Shown here: positions 12,584 through 23,403 of the stretch, piece after piece
Position numbering within the stretch: the stretch's first letter is position 1
Layout of the letters: the number at the start of each line of letters is the position of its first letter
Assembly: GCF_011075055.1 (NCBI RefSeq)
Contig: NC_058145.1
Location: 5,799,228-5,863,227 of the forward strand
Length of the DNA: 64,000 nt
Reading direction: 5' to 3'
Source: Mangifera indica
Taxonomy: Eukaryota > Streptophyta > Magnoliopsida > Sapindales > Anacardiaceae
Program-made: the position numbers and the translations under genes
The notes under the pieces: generated by a model
Told to the model about the DNA's origin: nothing
Seen by the model: the letters and a program-made list of their open reading frames with translations, nothing else
Databases searched by the model: none

Positions 12584-12648
12584 AAGGAGAGAAAAGGGCC
12601 TTCTGTTTGTTGGCTAGGGAAGAAAGTCATCGAGGAGACTGTTGCCAT
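12574..12648 (-). other. Possible first exon of a host gene (weak)
   Basis: On the minus strand an ATG at 12648 opens a 25-codon stretch beginning MATVSSMTFF and rich in Ser and Thr, ending at CAA followed by GTAAAG, a good plant 5' splice donor. The frame runs on to 12424 but becomes low complexity after the donor. The end of the tandem-duplicated block lies close to this boundary. I do not recognise the product and see no downstream exon, so this may be chance. Confidence 0.12.
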
Positions 12649-12885
12649 GTGAAGATCGACGTAATCACTAGAGGAGAGCTAGGCCATTAATCCATTATTT
12701 TGCACTAGAATTTGATGTATAAACTCTAGAATGATGTGAATGCTTATTTTGAATCTCTTAGGAAGTATGATCATCATGGTGTGTTATGTAATTTTTGATG
12801 TGTGTGCATATATATAAAGAGAGAGAGAGAAAAAAAAAAACTTTGCATAAACTATAACATTCTAGAAATTTTAAAAGTCATGGCA

Positions 12886-12887
<2 letters not shown>

Positions 12888-12938
<51 letters not shown>
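12888..12938. repeat. (TA)n microsatellite
   Basis: Uninterrupted TA dinucleotide run of about 51 bases. Confidence 0.95.
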
Positions 12939-12941
<3 letters not shown>

Positions 12942-14108
12942 TTTATATTGTACGATTCAGAGGCATGAAAGTTGAAAGGTCATGACCGAACCATGGTTGG
13001 GTCACTGTCCAATACCGCCAAAGTCTTGACTTGTAGCATAGATGTCGATCATGTCCTAATCGACAAGTGCTATGCTATTGACATTTAGTGTGCACACATC
13101 AGATAAGCACCAAATACATTGGCTGTGTAGCTTGCATGCAGACCATGTGACATGTACACTTGTGATGGGTGAAGCTATCGTCATCTTCTTTCTCTAGGAA
13201 GCCAACTTTACAATGTTTGAAGAAAAAAGAAGAGAAAAGAACTTTGTCACTATTTGGAGAAAAGAGAAAAGAAAAGAAAGAATTATGCATGTGTCTATTT
13301 GCTTTTAGGAGTTGGGATATTGTGCACGCATCTACATATGTTACAATGCACCTACATCATTTAGATAAATCTTAGCCACTAATGATGGATCCTTGAGTTT
13401 TCTAAGTGAATAAAATGTGTTATTGGGTGATTTTGTGTGACTATATGCATAAATTAACTTATTCTCTCGAATAATAATTATATGAATGTTTTTCGTATTT
13501 AATTGATAAATTATATAGATTAATATAATCACATTAAAGGCATAAACAGTATGACTCGTAATTGAAGACCAATGGATGAGATGTTCCAGTCTTGAGAATA
13601 TTCGAATAAATTGATGAGACGTCTCGCTTTCAATTAATGGGAAATTAAAATTAATTAGATACGTGATAATGATGTAAGGAACTCATATATTTATTTTGGG
13701 GTGTTGCAAGTAGGAAAAACAACGGGGTAGGGGAGAAGGTGAGTGAATCAGCATGTTGAACTGCACTTTTGGTTACAATTATTTTTATTTCATTCATTTT
13801 ACTAAATTTTTTTTTAAACATTTCGGCACGTTTATTAATTTTTTAATAAATATTTCATGATATATATATATGTATGTATGTACGTATGCATGCTTCGAAG
13901 TGGGGTATTACAAATAATGGAGCCACCAATTCTCAATTATTGGGATTTTGTACCAATTATCGACTTTTGTCAACAACCAAACGTGGGGCTAGTTCAAGCA
14001 TACAAATGTTTTAGTTTTATTTTATCGTCAAGGAAAAAAATAAAAATAAAATAAAATAAAATTTTTGCCCTTTGTCTTGTAACGTCACCACAGAACTGAA
14101 GCCGCAAT
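12939..14108. other. Stretch without a recognisable gene
   Basis: No frame here carries a known motif; the longest are 60-70 codons and low in complexity. Poly-T and poly-A tracts and AAAAT repeats (14034-14062) precede the foldback element. This is the part of the window with the least transposon signal. Confidence 0.4.
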
Positions 14109-14549
14109 TGTAACAACCCAGGTCTAATAAGCCGGCCCACTGTTAAGATATTCTCCACTTTGGACACACAATCCATCATGGGTTTGCTTCTGGGCTTTGC
14201 AACCCAAAACGCATCTTAACAGTTAAGGAGCTCATAGGCTATTTAACCAATTCAATTCTCCCACCACTAACCAATGTGGGATCCAAAGACAGAGCACACA
14301 CAGACCCAACATCTCTCTCGTGCTTTGTCGATGTGGGATTCGCTTAGGGGTATCACATGCACCCCCCCTTACGGGACTCAGCGTCCTCGCTGAGGTTTGC
14401 CCCACCATCATTCAAATAGTCTGTGAGCTCCTTAACTGTTAAGACACGTTTTGGGTTGCAAAGCCCAGAAGCAAACCCATGATGGACTATGTGTCCAAAG
14501 TGGACAATATCTTAACAGTGGGTCGGGTTATTGGACCTGGGGTGTTACA
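14109..14549. mobile_element. Foldback (MITE-like) element with long terminal inverted repeats
   Basis: The outer about 135 bases at each end are inverted copies of one another. 14109-14243 begins TGTAACAACCCAGGTC and passes through CCCACTGTTAAGATATT, CATCATGGGTTTGCTTCTGG and TTAACAGTTAAGGAGCTCA. The complement of 14415-14549 reads TGTAACACCCCAGGTCC and then the same landmarks. The centre (about 14270-14400) holds two ATGTGGGAT motifs and CAGCGTCCTCGCTGAGG. It has no coding capacity. The TGTAACA ends resemble LTR ends, so a rearranged TRIM-like element is an alternative. No flanking duplication was seen. Confidence 0.7.
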
Positions 14550-15766
14550 CTTTGGGTGGAATGGGTTCAGACCAACAAGCTAAGAGGTAAATGTTTTTGG
14601 GAAATAAAACCTAATGGTGAGAGTTCTTGGGTTTGGAGAAAGATTCTAGGCCTGAGGGAACTAATGAAGACCAAGTTTAAGAAAATCATTAACAATGGAG
14701 AAAACACTTTTCTTTGGCATGACAATTGGCACCCCTATGGATTGTTTTGGATAAATATGGATCCTAGGTTATCTATGATTCGGGTATGCCTAAGCATGCA
14801 CTAGTAAAGGAAGTAATTGATGGGCATAGGTGGAAATGGTCGGTGGCTAATTCATGTCACCTTATGGAGATAAAGGAAGCTCTTCCTTGTTGCCCAATAG
14901 GAGGAGAGGACTCCTTAATTTGGTCCCCTAAATCTAATGGCATCTTTTCTATCAAATCGGCTTGGGAGGTAATTCGAAGTATGAGAGAAAAGGTTACTTG
15001 GCACAACCTTGTTTGGTTCAAAAGGCACTTTCTAAGACATTCCTTCATTGTGTGGCTAGGTATAAGAGGCAAACTCATAACAAGGGATAAATTAGTTAGA
15101 ATCAGCCTTATCTCCTACAATTTATGCCCTTTGTGCAATGAGGAACCAGAATGCATGGATCATCTCTTTTTTAGGTGTACATTTAGATTCCAAATCTAGA
15201 ATAGGATGCTTAATCTTTGTCATCAACATCTCAATCCCCTACCGTGGGTCTCCTTGATTGCGGAATTGGCTAACAAATGGAAGGAAGACATTTTCAAGAA
15301 CATTATGAGTAAGTTATGCTTTGGTGCAATCGTCTACCACATTTGGAAGGTTAGGAATGACATTTGCTTTGGAAGAGGTGGATTACCCAAAGAGAGAGTT
15401 ACAATGCTTATCAAAGAATGCGTTAGAGTAAGGGTGACTTGCTTGAAGAAAGTAAACAAGTCTAGTGAAAATGTGTCAATTGCAAACAATTGGGGTATCC
15501 CTCATGCAATATTTGAGTAGGCATATAATGGTGTTCAGTCCACTTGTGATTGTATTCTGTTTAGTGAGTTTGTGTTTGTGTTGTAGCTTTGTTTCTCTAT
15601 GTACCATTATTTGCATATTGCTTGTGTTTTCTTAGTGTTTCGGCATAACCTAGGGGCTTGTCCTAGGTATGCTTGTGTTAGGCTTAATCCAAGGTCTTTG
15701 TCCTAGATAAGCCATTTATACATCATTTCTCTTTGGTATAAAATCATTACTTACCAAAAAAAAAAA
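14550..15766 (+). mobile_element. LINE L1, 5'-truncated L1-type LINE with poly-A tail
   Basis: The sequence begins inside ORF2 directly at the foldback edge and ends with ORF2, a short 3' UTR and an A run (15756-15766). The 3' UTR carries the pair of CCTAGGGGCTTGTCCTAGG-like motifs and TTGGTATAAAATCATTACTTACC, which mark every LINE in this window. It lacks EN and RT and holds only the C-terminal third of ORF2. Confidence 0.85.
14551..15520 (+). pseudogene. LINE ORF2 C-terminal fragment (L1)
   Basis: Two main frames, 14786-15199 and 15206-15520, plus a preceding piece from 14551 cover the C-terminal region. They show a WSPKSNGIFSIKSAWEVIRS segment, WFKRHFLRHSFIVWLGIRGKL, and the zf-RVT-type CPLCNEEPECMDHLFFRC motif, followed by IWKVRNDICFGRGGLPKERV and the terminus PHAIFE. 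Frame breaks occur near 14790 and at a stop around 15198-15200. The C-terminus is closest to L3 (31442-32021), which also ends PHAIFE. The zinc-knuckle-like region is thought to help bind the template RNA. Confidence 0.85.
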
Positions 15767-15904
15767 TGATTTTGAAAAATTATTGTTTAAGTAAAACACC
15801 TTACTCATGAGTTAACTTAGCCAGCTAACTCGAATCCATCATTTGGCTTTGCTTCGTTGTACTCTTAAATGGGTCCAACCAAAACCATACAGTGTATTTG
15901 CGTG

Positions 15905-16625
15905 ATGCCACATGGCATTGTGCATACCAAATAATTCCAGTCAAAACACATCTATACATTGTTCTCTTTCCATTATCTCAAGATTGTTGTCAAACAATCC
16001 TCACCTCTTGGTTTGTATTAACCCTTTAATGTGTGTGATTCATAAGCTTTCTATCAAACCGATAGTGTCTAAATTCTGGTCAAATTCAAATTAGAACAAT
16101 ATTGGCCTCTAGCAAAGTGATTTGGCCACCTTTACAATAAAATGTTAGCGAACATCTCTATAAACTTTTACAATATCATAGTTACATGCAACTTAATCCT
16201 TTCATCAACTAATATCTCTTGAGGCTGAGACAACCTCAAGTCAAAGGATCACATACACCTGTAAAGTAAAAAAGATTTATTTCATAGACACTAGAGCAAT
16301 CATCCATATGGATATTCTAATAGGGTCAATCCAATGAACACATTTATAATATGCATCCATGTATTGCACCAAGCCAAACAACTTTGACATATGAGAACTA
16401 TTGCCACCTTTCGGTAGGGTCACTCAACACTATGATAATCCTATCGCTATTACTTGTGCCTTTGGTCATTGTAATGTCGGGATTATGGACATTTCTAAAA
16501 TGGTCATCTAATGTGTGCATAGGGTTCCTATGATCAATCGTCTGATCTCTTTGTCACAATTCTACCATTCTAATAACATATTATTCGCATAGTCATACAA
16601 TAGACAAACATATGAATTGAATAAC
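15905..16625 (-). repeat. LTR of copia element F
   Basis: Collinear with 1195-2125. It lies 3' of the copia RNase H remnant on the minus strand, which identifies it as the 3' LTR. The inner edge is near 16625. The outer edge is uncertain because LINE L1 ends nearby at 15766, and 15767-15904 shows no clear match. Confidence 0.65.
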
Positions 16626-16938
16626 TATAAATTCTTTTATTAATTAATGAGATAAATTACAATTACAAATATCAAATCAATTGACTTTAGGGTATATACC
16701 CTTACCATCTCTCAATTGCACTATAGCCAATCAGTCATGTATCTAATGCTTAATCGTACTACGTGCCTATCATGCTTTTGTTGTGATAGAAGCTTTGTTA
16801 ATGGATTAACCAAATTAGTATTTGTATTAGTCTTCTCTATCTGTCTGTTACCTCACTGAATAATCTCTCAGATTAGAAGATATCATCTAAGTATATGCTT
16901 AGACATCTGATGAGACTGTGGCACTTTTGCTTGAGCAA

Positions 16939-17712
16939 TCACTCAATTATTGTCACAATAGACTCAATCAACTCAGCAATGCTTGGAACCATTCTAAGTT
17001 CTTTCATGAACTTTTTGATCCATACAGTTTCTTTTGTCACTTTTGAAAGGGCAATGTATTCAAACTCTATTGTATAATCAGTCACTGTATTTTGCTTGGA
17101 GTTTTTCCAGCTTACTACACTATTATTCAAACAAAACACAAACCTAGATTGTGATTTAAAGTCATCTCGATTAGTATGGAAACTAGTATCACTATAGCCT
17201 CTAATAATGAGTTCAAAATCCCTTTCATAAACCAAGAATGCATCCTTAGTCCTGCTCAAGTACTTTAAGATGTTCTTGAGACAACATCCAATGTTTTTAA
17301 CCTAGATCAGATTGATATCTACTGCAAATGCTCAAGGCATATAAGATAACAAGTTTTGTACATAGCATGGTGTACATGATTAATATTATAGCCAAGACAT
17401 ATGGGATCCTACTCATTTTATCTTTCTTAGATTATAAAGATGAACATAACTCTTTCAAAAGATATGCACCATAGGATATAGGCAGAAATCCTTTCTCGGA
17501 TTCCTCTATAAAAATCTCATCAACACCTTTTCTATATATGTACTTTGACTTCAAATTAGTAAATTTTAATCCAATGAATGTATACTGCTTTTTCTAAGTC
17601 ATTCATGGAGAAACACTTGGATAACCAAACCTTTATTGATTGCAAGTTCAACATGTCATTTCCAATAATTAGAATGTCATCAATAAACAATACTAGAAAT
17701 GCGATCACGTTC
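16939..17712 (-). pseudogene. Ty1/copia RT C-terminus and RNase H remnant (element F)
   Basis: The frame 16939-17259 is copia RNase H: GYSDTSFHTNRDDFKSQSRF, then SWKNSKQNTVTDYTIEFEYIALS. The usual D at SD and the E of EFEYIA are present. The piece 17556-17712 carries the RT catalytic box LFIDDILIIGND and the following segment LQSIKVWLSKCFSMNDL. Sequence between them is frame-broken. The RT is cut at 17712 by the LTR of element C', so the N-terminal RT, integrase and gag of this element are not next to it. Confidence 0.8.
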
Positions 17713-18722
17713 TGGTGCATTTCCATCAGGATAATGCAACAACACACAAACTCAATTTTGGAAAAACTGTTCATTTGATACGGTAGCAATTTGTCTTTCA
17801 ATTTTAACCAATCAAATGACGTCCAAATTATGCAAATTATATATCATTGGAAAGGGCATTCAAAGAGCTTTCTAATGATATATAATATCAATCATAACTC
17901 AATCAACAAGGCATTCAAAACTAGCTTCAAAGTTTGCTCGCAAAAACTAGAAATTGCAAAAATCATACACTATGAATAGTATCTGAAGCATACAACACAC
18001 ATTCACATCTTCACACTTTAGATTTCAAGGGTAACAAGAAAATTAACCAAGGCATAAAGGAAAGTTCCACCAACCTTGGGATCTTTCACCACCAATTCTT
18101 CCTCCAAGATAAATTGGATAAAGGAACAAACAAAGAAAAACTACAAAGCTTTGCTTGAGATTTTCACTATCAAAGGAGTCTAAAGTTTACAAGTGAAAAA
18201 GCCACACTTATATACAAGAGGAAGTGGTGGCAAAATGAATATGCATAGGTCATTAATTAGACAAGAAAGCTATGGCCTTCATTTAAGCTTAGCCAATCAA
18301 ATAAACTAATGTCATACCATATTAATGAAGAAAATGATAAAAAGGGAACAACTTTTCCTTAAAAAGTGGAACTATGTCCACCAACTAAAGTTACTTGCTT
18401 CCTCTTTAGTTGTAATTCAACTAAATGGGCTTCATGGCATCTTGGGCTCTAATTTAAGTGATGGATGGCTGCCTCATCTACTTAGGCTTCAAAGTGGGCT
18501 TGTAATTGGCTTCTTGGACTCATTTAAGCTTCCATTTCATTAAGGCCTTGGATGCAAGTAATAAGAGTGCACCCAAAAGTAAAGTTGGGCCAAATTGGAG
18601 ATGACAAAGGTTCTTTGGGCTTGCATGGAGTTTTTCCCTCATTCCCTTCATTAGCTTAGGCCAAATGGTGCATGGCTAAGAACTTAGGGGCCAAAAATGT
18701 TGAAGTGGCCGGAGATACATCA
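17713..18722 (-). repeat. 3' LTR of element C' (family C)
   Basis: About 1.0 kb. On the minus strand it starts TGATGTATCTCC at 18722 and ends ATGCACCA at 17713. These are the ends of the family C LTRs at 36764-37758 and 42475-43469. Interior matches include the inverse of GGAGGAAGAATTGGTGGTG near 18080-18110. The left flank 17708-17712 is CGTTC; the partner target duplication was not found because the other end of C' is lost. Confidence 0.85.
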
Positions 18723-18730
18723 TCCCCCCC
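18723..18730 (-). promoter_or_regulatory. Polypurine tract of element C'
   Basis: GGGGGGGA on the minus strand directly before the LTR start TGATGTAT, equivalent to 42467-42474 in element C1. Confidence 0.75.
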
Positions 18731-19019
18731 GGGTTAGGAAGGACTTGCCCTCAAGTCCTCAAGGTGACTATCCTCCATGTATGATGAAAGATCTCCAACA
18801 TTGAAGGTGGTCGAGACTCCTCCCATTTCATCTGGAAGATTCACCTTGTATGCATTGTCATTCACCCTCTCAAGCACTTCAAATGGTCCATCAGCCCTTA
18901 GAGCTAGCTTACTAACTCTTGCTTGGAAATCTCTTTTTTCTCAAATGCACCCAAACCAAGTCACCAGGTTTGAATATGGATGGCTTCCTTTGCTTGTTGA
19001 CCTTCTTCTTGTGAACTTC
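18731..19019 (-). pseudogene. Integrase C-terminus of element C'
   Basis: Read on the minus strand this matches the last about 85 codons of the family C pol gene, the stretch PGDLVWVHLRKERFPSKR...PRADGPFEVLERVNDNAYK in C1. It is frameshifted here. LINE L2 interrupts it at 19019/19020 and it resumes at 21159. Confidence 0.75.
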
Positions 19020-19386
19020 TTTTTTTTTTTGGTAAGTAATTAATGATTTTATACCAAAGAAAAGATGTACAAGTGGTTTATCTAGGACAAAGTCCCTAGA
19101 TTAAACCTAACACAAGCATACCTAGGACAAGCCCCTAGGTTATGCCAAAACATAATGCAATACAAGAAGCACAAATAAAATTACAATAGACTCAAAGCTA
19201 CAGCTCACATGTAAGTGCACTTAATGGAGCAAATAGTGAAAAGAGCACCAAAGCTACAAAACAAAATGAATTCGGCTAAGGTGAGCAAACAGCCGAAACT
19301 ACAAGCCATACAAGGAATCACATAAATATAAAACTAGATACAAGAAACACAAGACACATCACTTCCAATATCCGAAATTCAACAAG

Positions 19387-20655
19387 TTAACAATATATAG
19401 ATCGTGGCAAGTCCCATATCAATGCAATGGAGTCATTTATGCTTGAACTTTGAATGTTTAACAAGGACGAAGCTCTAGCTTTCACACAATCCTTGATGGC
19501 GGCAATAATCCTCTCTTTTGGAGATTTGCTCCTACCAAAGAAGACATTGTTGCGTTCACCCCATATGTAGTATAAAGTGGCACCAAAGCAAAGCTTACAA
19601 ATAATGTGTAATAGATTATCTCCCTTCCATTTATCTGCATAAAAAAGAACAAGAGTGCCCCAAGGATGGGGGGGAATATCAAACCGGCAAAGATTTGCAA
19701 AATGGCTCCATATGGCGGCAGAATATGGGCATTGAAAAAAGAGATGATCCATGCTTTCCGGAGCCAAATTGCATAGGCCACACATATTGTTTGGGATGAT
19801 GCCAAGGTTATATAGCTTATCCTTGGTCTTCATACCACCCTTGATACCCAACCATGCAATGAATGAGTGCCTAGGGAAATGTCTTTTGAACCAAATGATA
19901 CTATACCATGGGACTTTAGATTTGGATTCCCTAATGCTATTCCAAGCCGATTTGATGGAGAATTGACCATTGGCGCTTGGTTTCCACCAAAGGATATCAT
20001 CACCATGAGAAGGAGGAGGCATGATGGTATTTTTTATTTCTAAAAGAGCTGTAGAATTTGTCAATGGCCATTTCCATGTTACTTCCCCAATCACCTCCTT
20101 GACTTTACAATGCAACGGAAGCCTTGAGTCATAAACCACCCTAGGGCCATATTTGTCTAAAAGGGGTCCTAGAGGGTGCCAATTGTCATACCAAAGGTGA
20201 GTATTCTGCCCATTTCCTACAATTCTTTGGATTTTTCCTTTAATGCTTTCCCTAAGCGAAAGCAATTTCCTCCAAACCCATGAACAATTGCTACTAGGTT
20301 TAATCTCCCAAAAGCTTTTATTTCTAATGTGATTATCATTGATCCAATCAGCCCATAACGATGTTCCAGCATTTAGAAGGAGTTTCCATATATGCTTCAT
20401 CATAGCAGCCTTGTTCCAAGATTTGCTTTTCATAATGCCCAATCCTCCTTCCTCTTTTGGAAGACAAATATCATCCCAAGCGACTTTTGCCTTCTTGCTA
20501 CAGGATATGTCTCCACACCAAAGGAAATTTCTAAGGTAGCCATCAATTACCTTATGAACTTTTGCGGGAAGGATAAATGTAGAAGACCAATATACTTGGA
20601 TGCTAAAGAGAATAGCCTTGATAAGAATAAGTCTTCCAGCATAAGAAAGGAATTT
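19387..20655 (-). pseudogene. LINE ORF2 C-terminal portion (L2)
   Basis: A 351-codon frame (19387-20442) starts within GIMKSKSWNKAAMMKHIWK. It includes WFKRHFPRHSFIAWLGIKGG, the CGLCNLAPESMDHLFFQC zinc motif and IWGERNNVFFGRSKSPKERI, and ends LPRSIYC. Upstream, 20443-20655 encodes the YAGRLILIKAI...VYWSS region of RT out of frame. The endonuclease and catalytic RT are absent. By sequence it is a third LINE subfamily, distinct from L1/L3 (ending PHAIFE) and L4/L5 (ending SPSIFM). Confidence 0.85.
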
Positions 20656-20659
20656 GCTT

Positions 20660-21142
20660 TATGAACAGGGGGCTGTTGTCTATACTAGAAGGGAAAGAAA
20701 CACAAAAAAAGAAGAGAAGACTGGAAAATTTGAATTTGAGTGGAAGATAAGCAAAACCATCAAGAAGAATGAAGAGGGGACAAAAGCAAACCTGGAAAAT
20801 CAAGTTTATCACTGGAGAACAACAAAAACGGAGATAAAATGACAAAGAAAACACTCATGAAAGAAAAGAAGAAACTAAAGCAAGAGAAAACAAGAAACTG
20901 AAATAACGCTAGAATACTAAAGACATGAAGGATACCCAAAGAGTGAAAATAAAGAAAAGACCGCCATGAAGGGAGGAGCCGGTGACCAAAGGGGGGTCTC
21001 CGGGTTGGAGGTGGTGCCGGAAATAACACCACAAGAGGGGGGGAGGTGGCGGTATTTAGAAAGGAATTAAATAAAGGGGGGAGATTCTAGAGAGAAGGGA
21101 GAGCATTTTCTCTCTCATGTTACCTATGCTATTAGGGCATTC
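20660..21142 (-). other. Probable LINE 5' UTR joined to the ORF2 remnant
   Basis: On the minus strand this is a pyrimidine-rich leader with C-rich runs (about 20985-21000 and 21035-21045) and CTCTCCCTTCTCTCTAG near 21090. It ends exactly at the 16-bp target duplication, so it entered with the LINE. It carries a 90-codon frame (20760-21032) without motifs. A captured cellular transcript is an alternative origin. Confidence 0.5.
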
Positions 21143-21158
21143 TCTTCTTGTGAACTTC

Positions 21159-22407
21159 ATTGGTCTTCATGATCTAAAATTTGATGGATTCATGGAGTTT
21201 CTTCATGGCAGCAACTTTCTCCTTGGCTTCCTTATGAACTTGCACATCAAGAGGCAAAGAAGTTAGATCCAAAGGAGTTAAAGGATTGAGACCATACACT
21301 ACCTCAAATGGACAGTGTCTGGTTGTAGTGCTTGGACTCCTATTGTATGCAAATTCAACTTGGGCAAGCTTCAAATCCTAATCTCTCAAGTGTTTGCTGA
21401 CCATGGTTCTCAAAATGGCTCATAAGGTTCTATCGGTTGCTTCAATTTGGCCATCCGTTTATGGGTGATAGAAGGTGCTAAACATGAGTTTAGTGCCCAA
21501 TTTACTCGGTAAAGTCCTCCGAAAATGGCTTAAGAATTTGGTGTCCCTATCCGAAACTATGGTTCTAGGGATTCCATGAAGTCTCACCACTTCTTTGAAG
21601 AATAAATCAACCACTTTGCTTGCATCCTCAGTCTTGGTGCATGGTAGGAAGTGAGCCATTTTGGAAAACTTATCAACCACCACCATTATTGCATCCTTCC
21701 CTTTTTGAGTTCTAGGAAGAGCTACCACAAAATCCATGCTAAGGTCTTCCCAAGGCTGCTCTGGAACCGGCATAAGGACAAGCTTTGAAATGAGATTTGG
21801 ACCTTTGACAAGTGCCACACTTTGCTACAATGGCTTGGACGTCACCAACCATCTTAGGCCAATAGAAATGTTCTTTAAGCATCTCCAAGGTTTTATTTAT
21901 GCCAAAATGACCTGTCAACCCACCACTATGTGTCTCCCTAATAAGAAGCTCTCTAAAAGAACCCTTAGGGATGCATAATTTGGTTTCTTTGAAGAGGAAA
22001 CCATCTTGGACAATGTAGTCTTCATAGGCACCCATTGAACACTTCTTCAAGATCCCTCCAAGCTCTTCATCTTCATGAGAATAATCTTTCATGAGCTGAA
22101 ACCCAAGGACTCGTCCATCAAGTATGGATAAAAGATAATGTCTCCTTGAGAGTGCATCAACAACTACATTAGAAGCTCCTTGCTTATAGGAAGAAACAAA
22201 AGAGAAAGATTGAAGGAATTCTACCCATTTAGCATGCCTTGCACTTATCTTTTGTTGGTTGCTAAGAAACTTCAAAGCTTGATGATTTGAATGGAGAACA
22301 AATTGCTTAGGCCTTAAGTAATGACTCCAATGACCTAAGGCCCTAACAATAGCATAAAATTCTTTATCATAGGTAGAATATCTCCTCTTTGTATCATTAA
22401 GCTTCTC
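21159..22407 (-). pseudogene. Integrase and RNase H portion of element C' pol
   Basis: Frames at 21174-21374, 21459-21818 and 21739-22275 cover the integrase. The HHCC finger region reads HSGGLTGHFGINKTLEMLKEH then CGTCQRSK, the core reads [30 protein letters not shown] and IVSDRDTKF, and the tail reads AEFAYNRSPS. A frameshift joins 21739/21818 and a stop breaks the region near 21375. The RNase H C-terminus runs up to 22407, where element B1 is inserted after the codons for SEKLN. The protein is most like those of C1 and C2. Confidence 0.85.
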
Positions 22408-23403
22408 TGATGTGGTTTTAATTCAAGTTCAACTAATAGGTGAGTTATATTAGGATGACCAAGCAAGTTCAATCCCAAACACAACTTCTAAACTACCAAA
22501 CTCAATAGAAAAAGAACAATTTCCAGCCAAATAGAATTCAGGAGAGATTTCAGCCAAGGAAGAAAATGATAATAAATGAGATTAAGAACAAACAAACAAC
22601 AATCTAACCAATAAACCAAGGCCTAAAGGGAAACCCACCAGCCTTGAATCACCACCAACCCCTTGGTCAAGAGTTGGATAAAGAGAAATTGCAAACAATT
22701 GCAAGAAAGACTTTCTTTAATATTCAAGCTAAGTAAAAAACGTACATAAGCCAAGGATAGTTTAAATAGGCTTCAAACTACAATTAAATGAAACCTAAAT
22801 GAAGCTACATTACATTTCAAGCTCATTTCAAAGGCATTTGGCTCTAATCTTCATGTTAATCCCAAAGGAGAATGCAAGGCAAGGGAAGGCCAAATTGTCA
22901 TGAATTGTCTTGCCAAAAGAGGTAATTCCTAGAGCCATGTGATATGTCAACTCTTGTCTCTTTCTTTGAGCTTCTTTGACTTGCTTAGCTTCACCCAAGG
23001 CAACTAACAAACTGAATTAAGCATAAACTAGCACAAACAACAAGTAAAATGCATAATTAGACAATAAAATATCTAGAGCTAATTAAACACTCTATTGGGC
23101 TTGTTGGACTTCTAATGGATCCAAGTGATAAAAGAGTAACCAAAGGAGGGCTTAGGACCCCAAAATGAAAGAAGGGACGAAATGGGCTTGAACATAGGTA
23201 GGTTTTGTGCTTGACTCTCTTCAAGGCAAGGTTTTGGGCTCCACACTTCATGTAGGGCCGAATTTAACAAGTGATGAGGTTGGACTTGGTATTCTTCTAT
23301 TGGTCTTGATTGGATTGCACTTGATGGAGTCTTGGATGGACTATGGATTGAGCATGGATCATCCATTTTCAGTTTTGGATCATCCATTTTCAGTTTTGGA
23401 TCA
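22408..23403 (-). repeat. 3' LTR of element B1 (996 bp)
   Basis: On the minus strand it runs from TGATCC to CCACATCA. It carries an extra copy of the 21-bp unit next to its start, TCCATTTTCAGTTTTGGATC in plus orientation plus one base. The terminal codons of pol lie inside it. Confidence 0.95.

Larger units (their letters stand above)
19020..21142 (-). mobile_element. LINE L2, internally deleted, with 16-bp target duplication
   Basis: The element is bounded by a poly-T run (19020-19030, the poly-A tail on the minus strand) and by perfect 16-bp duplications TCTTCTTGTGAACTTC at 19004-19019 and 21143-21158. The 3' half matches ORF2 from the end of the RT domain to the stop. From about 20660 to 21142 the sequence no longer matches ORF2 and reads, on the minus strand, as a C/T-rich leader. 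The simplest reading is that L2 keeps a 5' UTR and a 3' half with the middle deleted. Confidence 0.85.

Noticed and set aside
12888..12938. TA run as an origin or matrix-attachment signal
   Set aside because: A plain microsatellite of this length is common in plant DNA; nothing around it supports a replication or attachment role.
18325..18543. 72-codon frame in the C' LTR as a small gene
   Set aside because: It is the antisense of the family C LTR segment at 36876-37118; no independent support.
20760..21032. 90-codon frame in the L2 leader
   Set aside because: Composition follows the pyrimidine-rich leader (F, S, L, P rich); no motif. Kept only as part of the putative 5' UTR.
22828..23010. 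Repeated 60-codon frames in the B LTRs (22828-23010, 28580-28762, 58846-59028)
   Set aside because: They are identical because the LTRs are identical; there are no protein features and no evidence of a start context.
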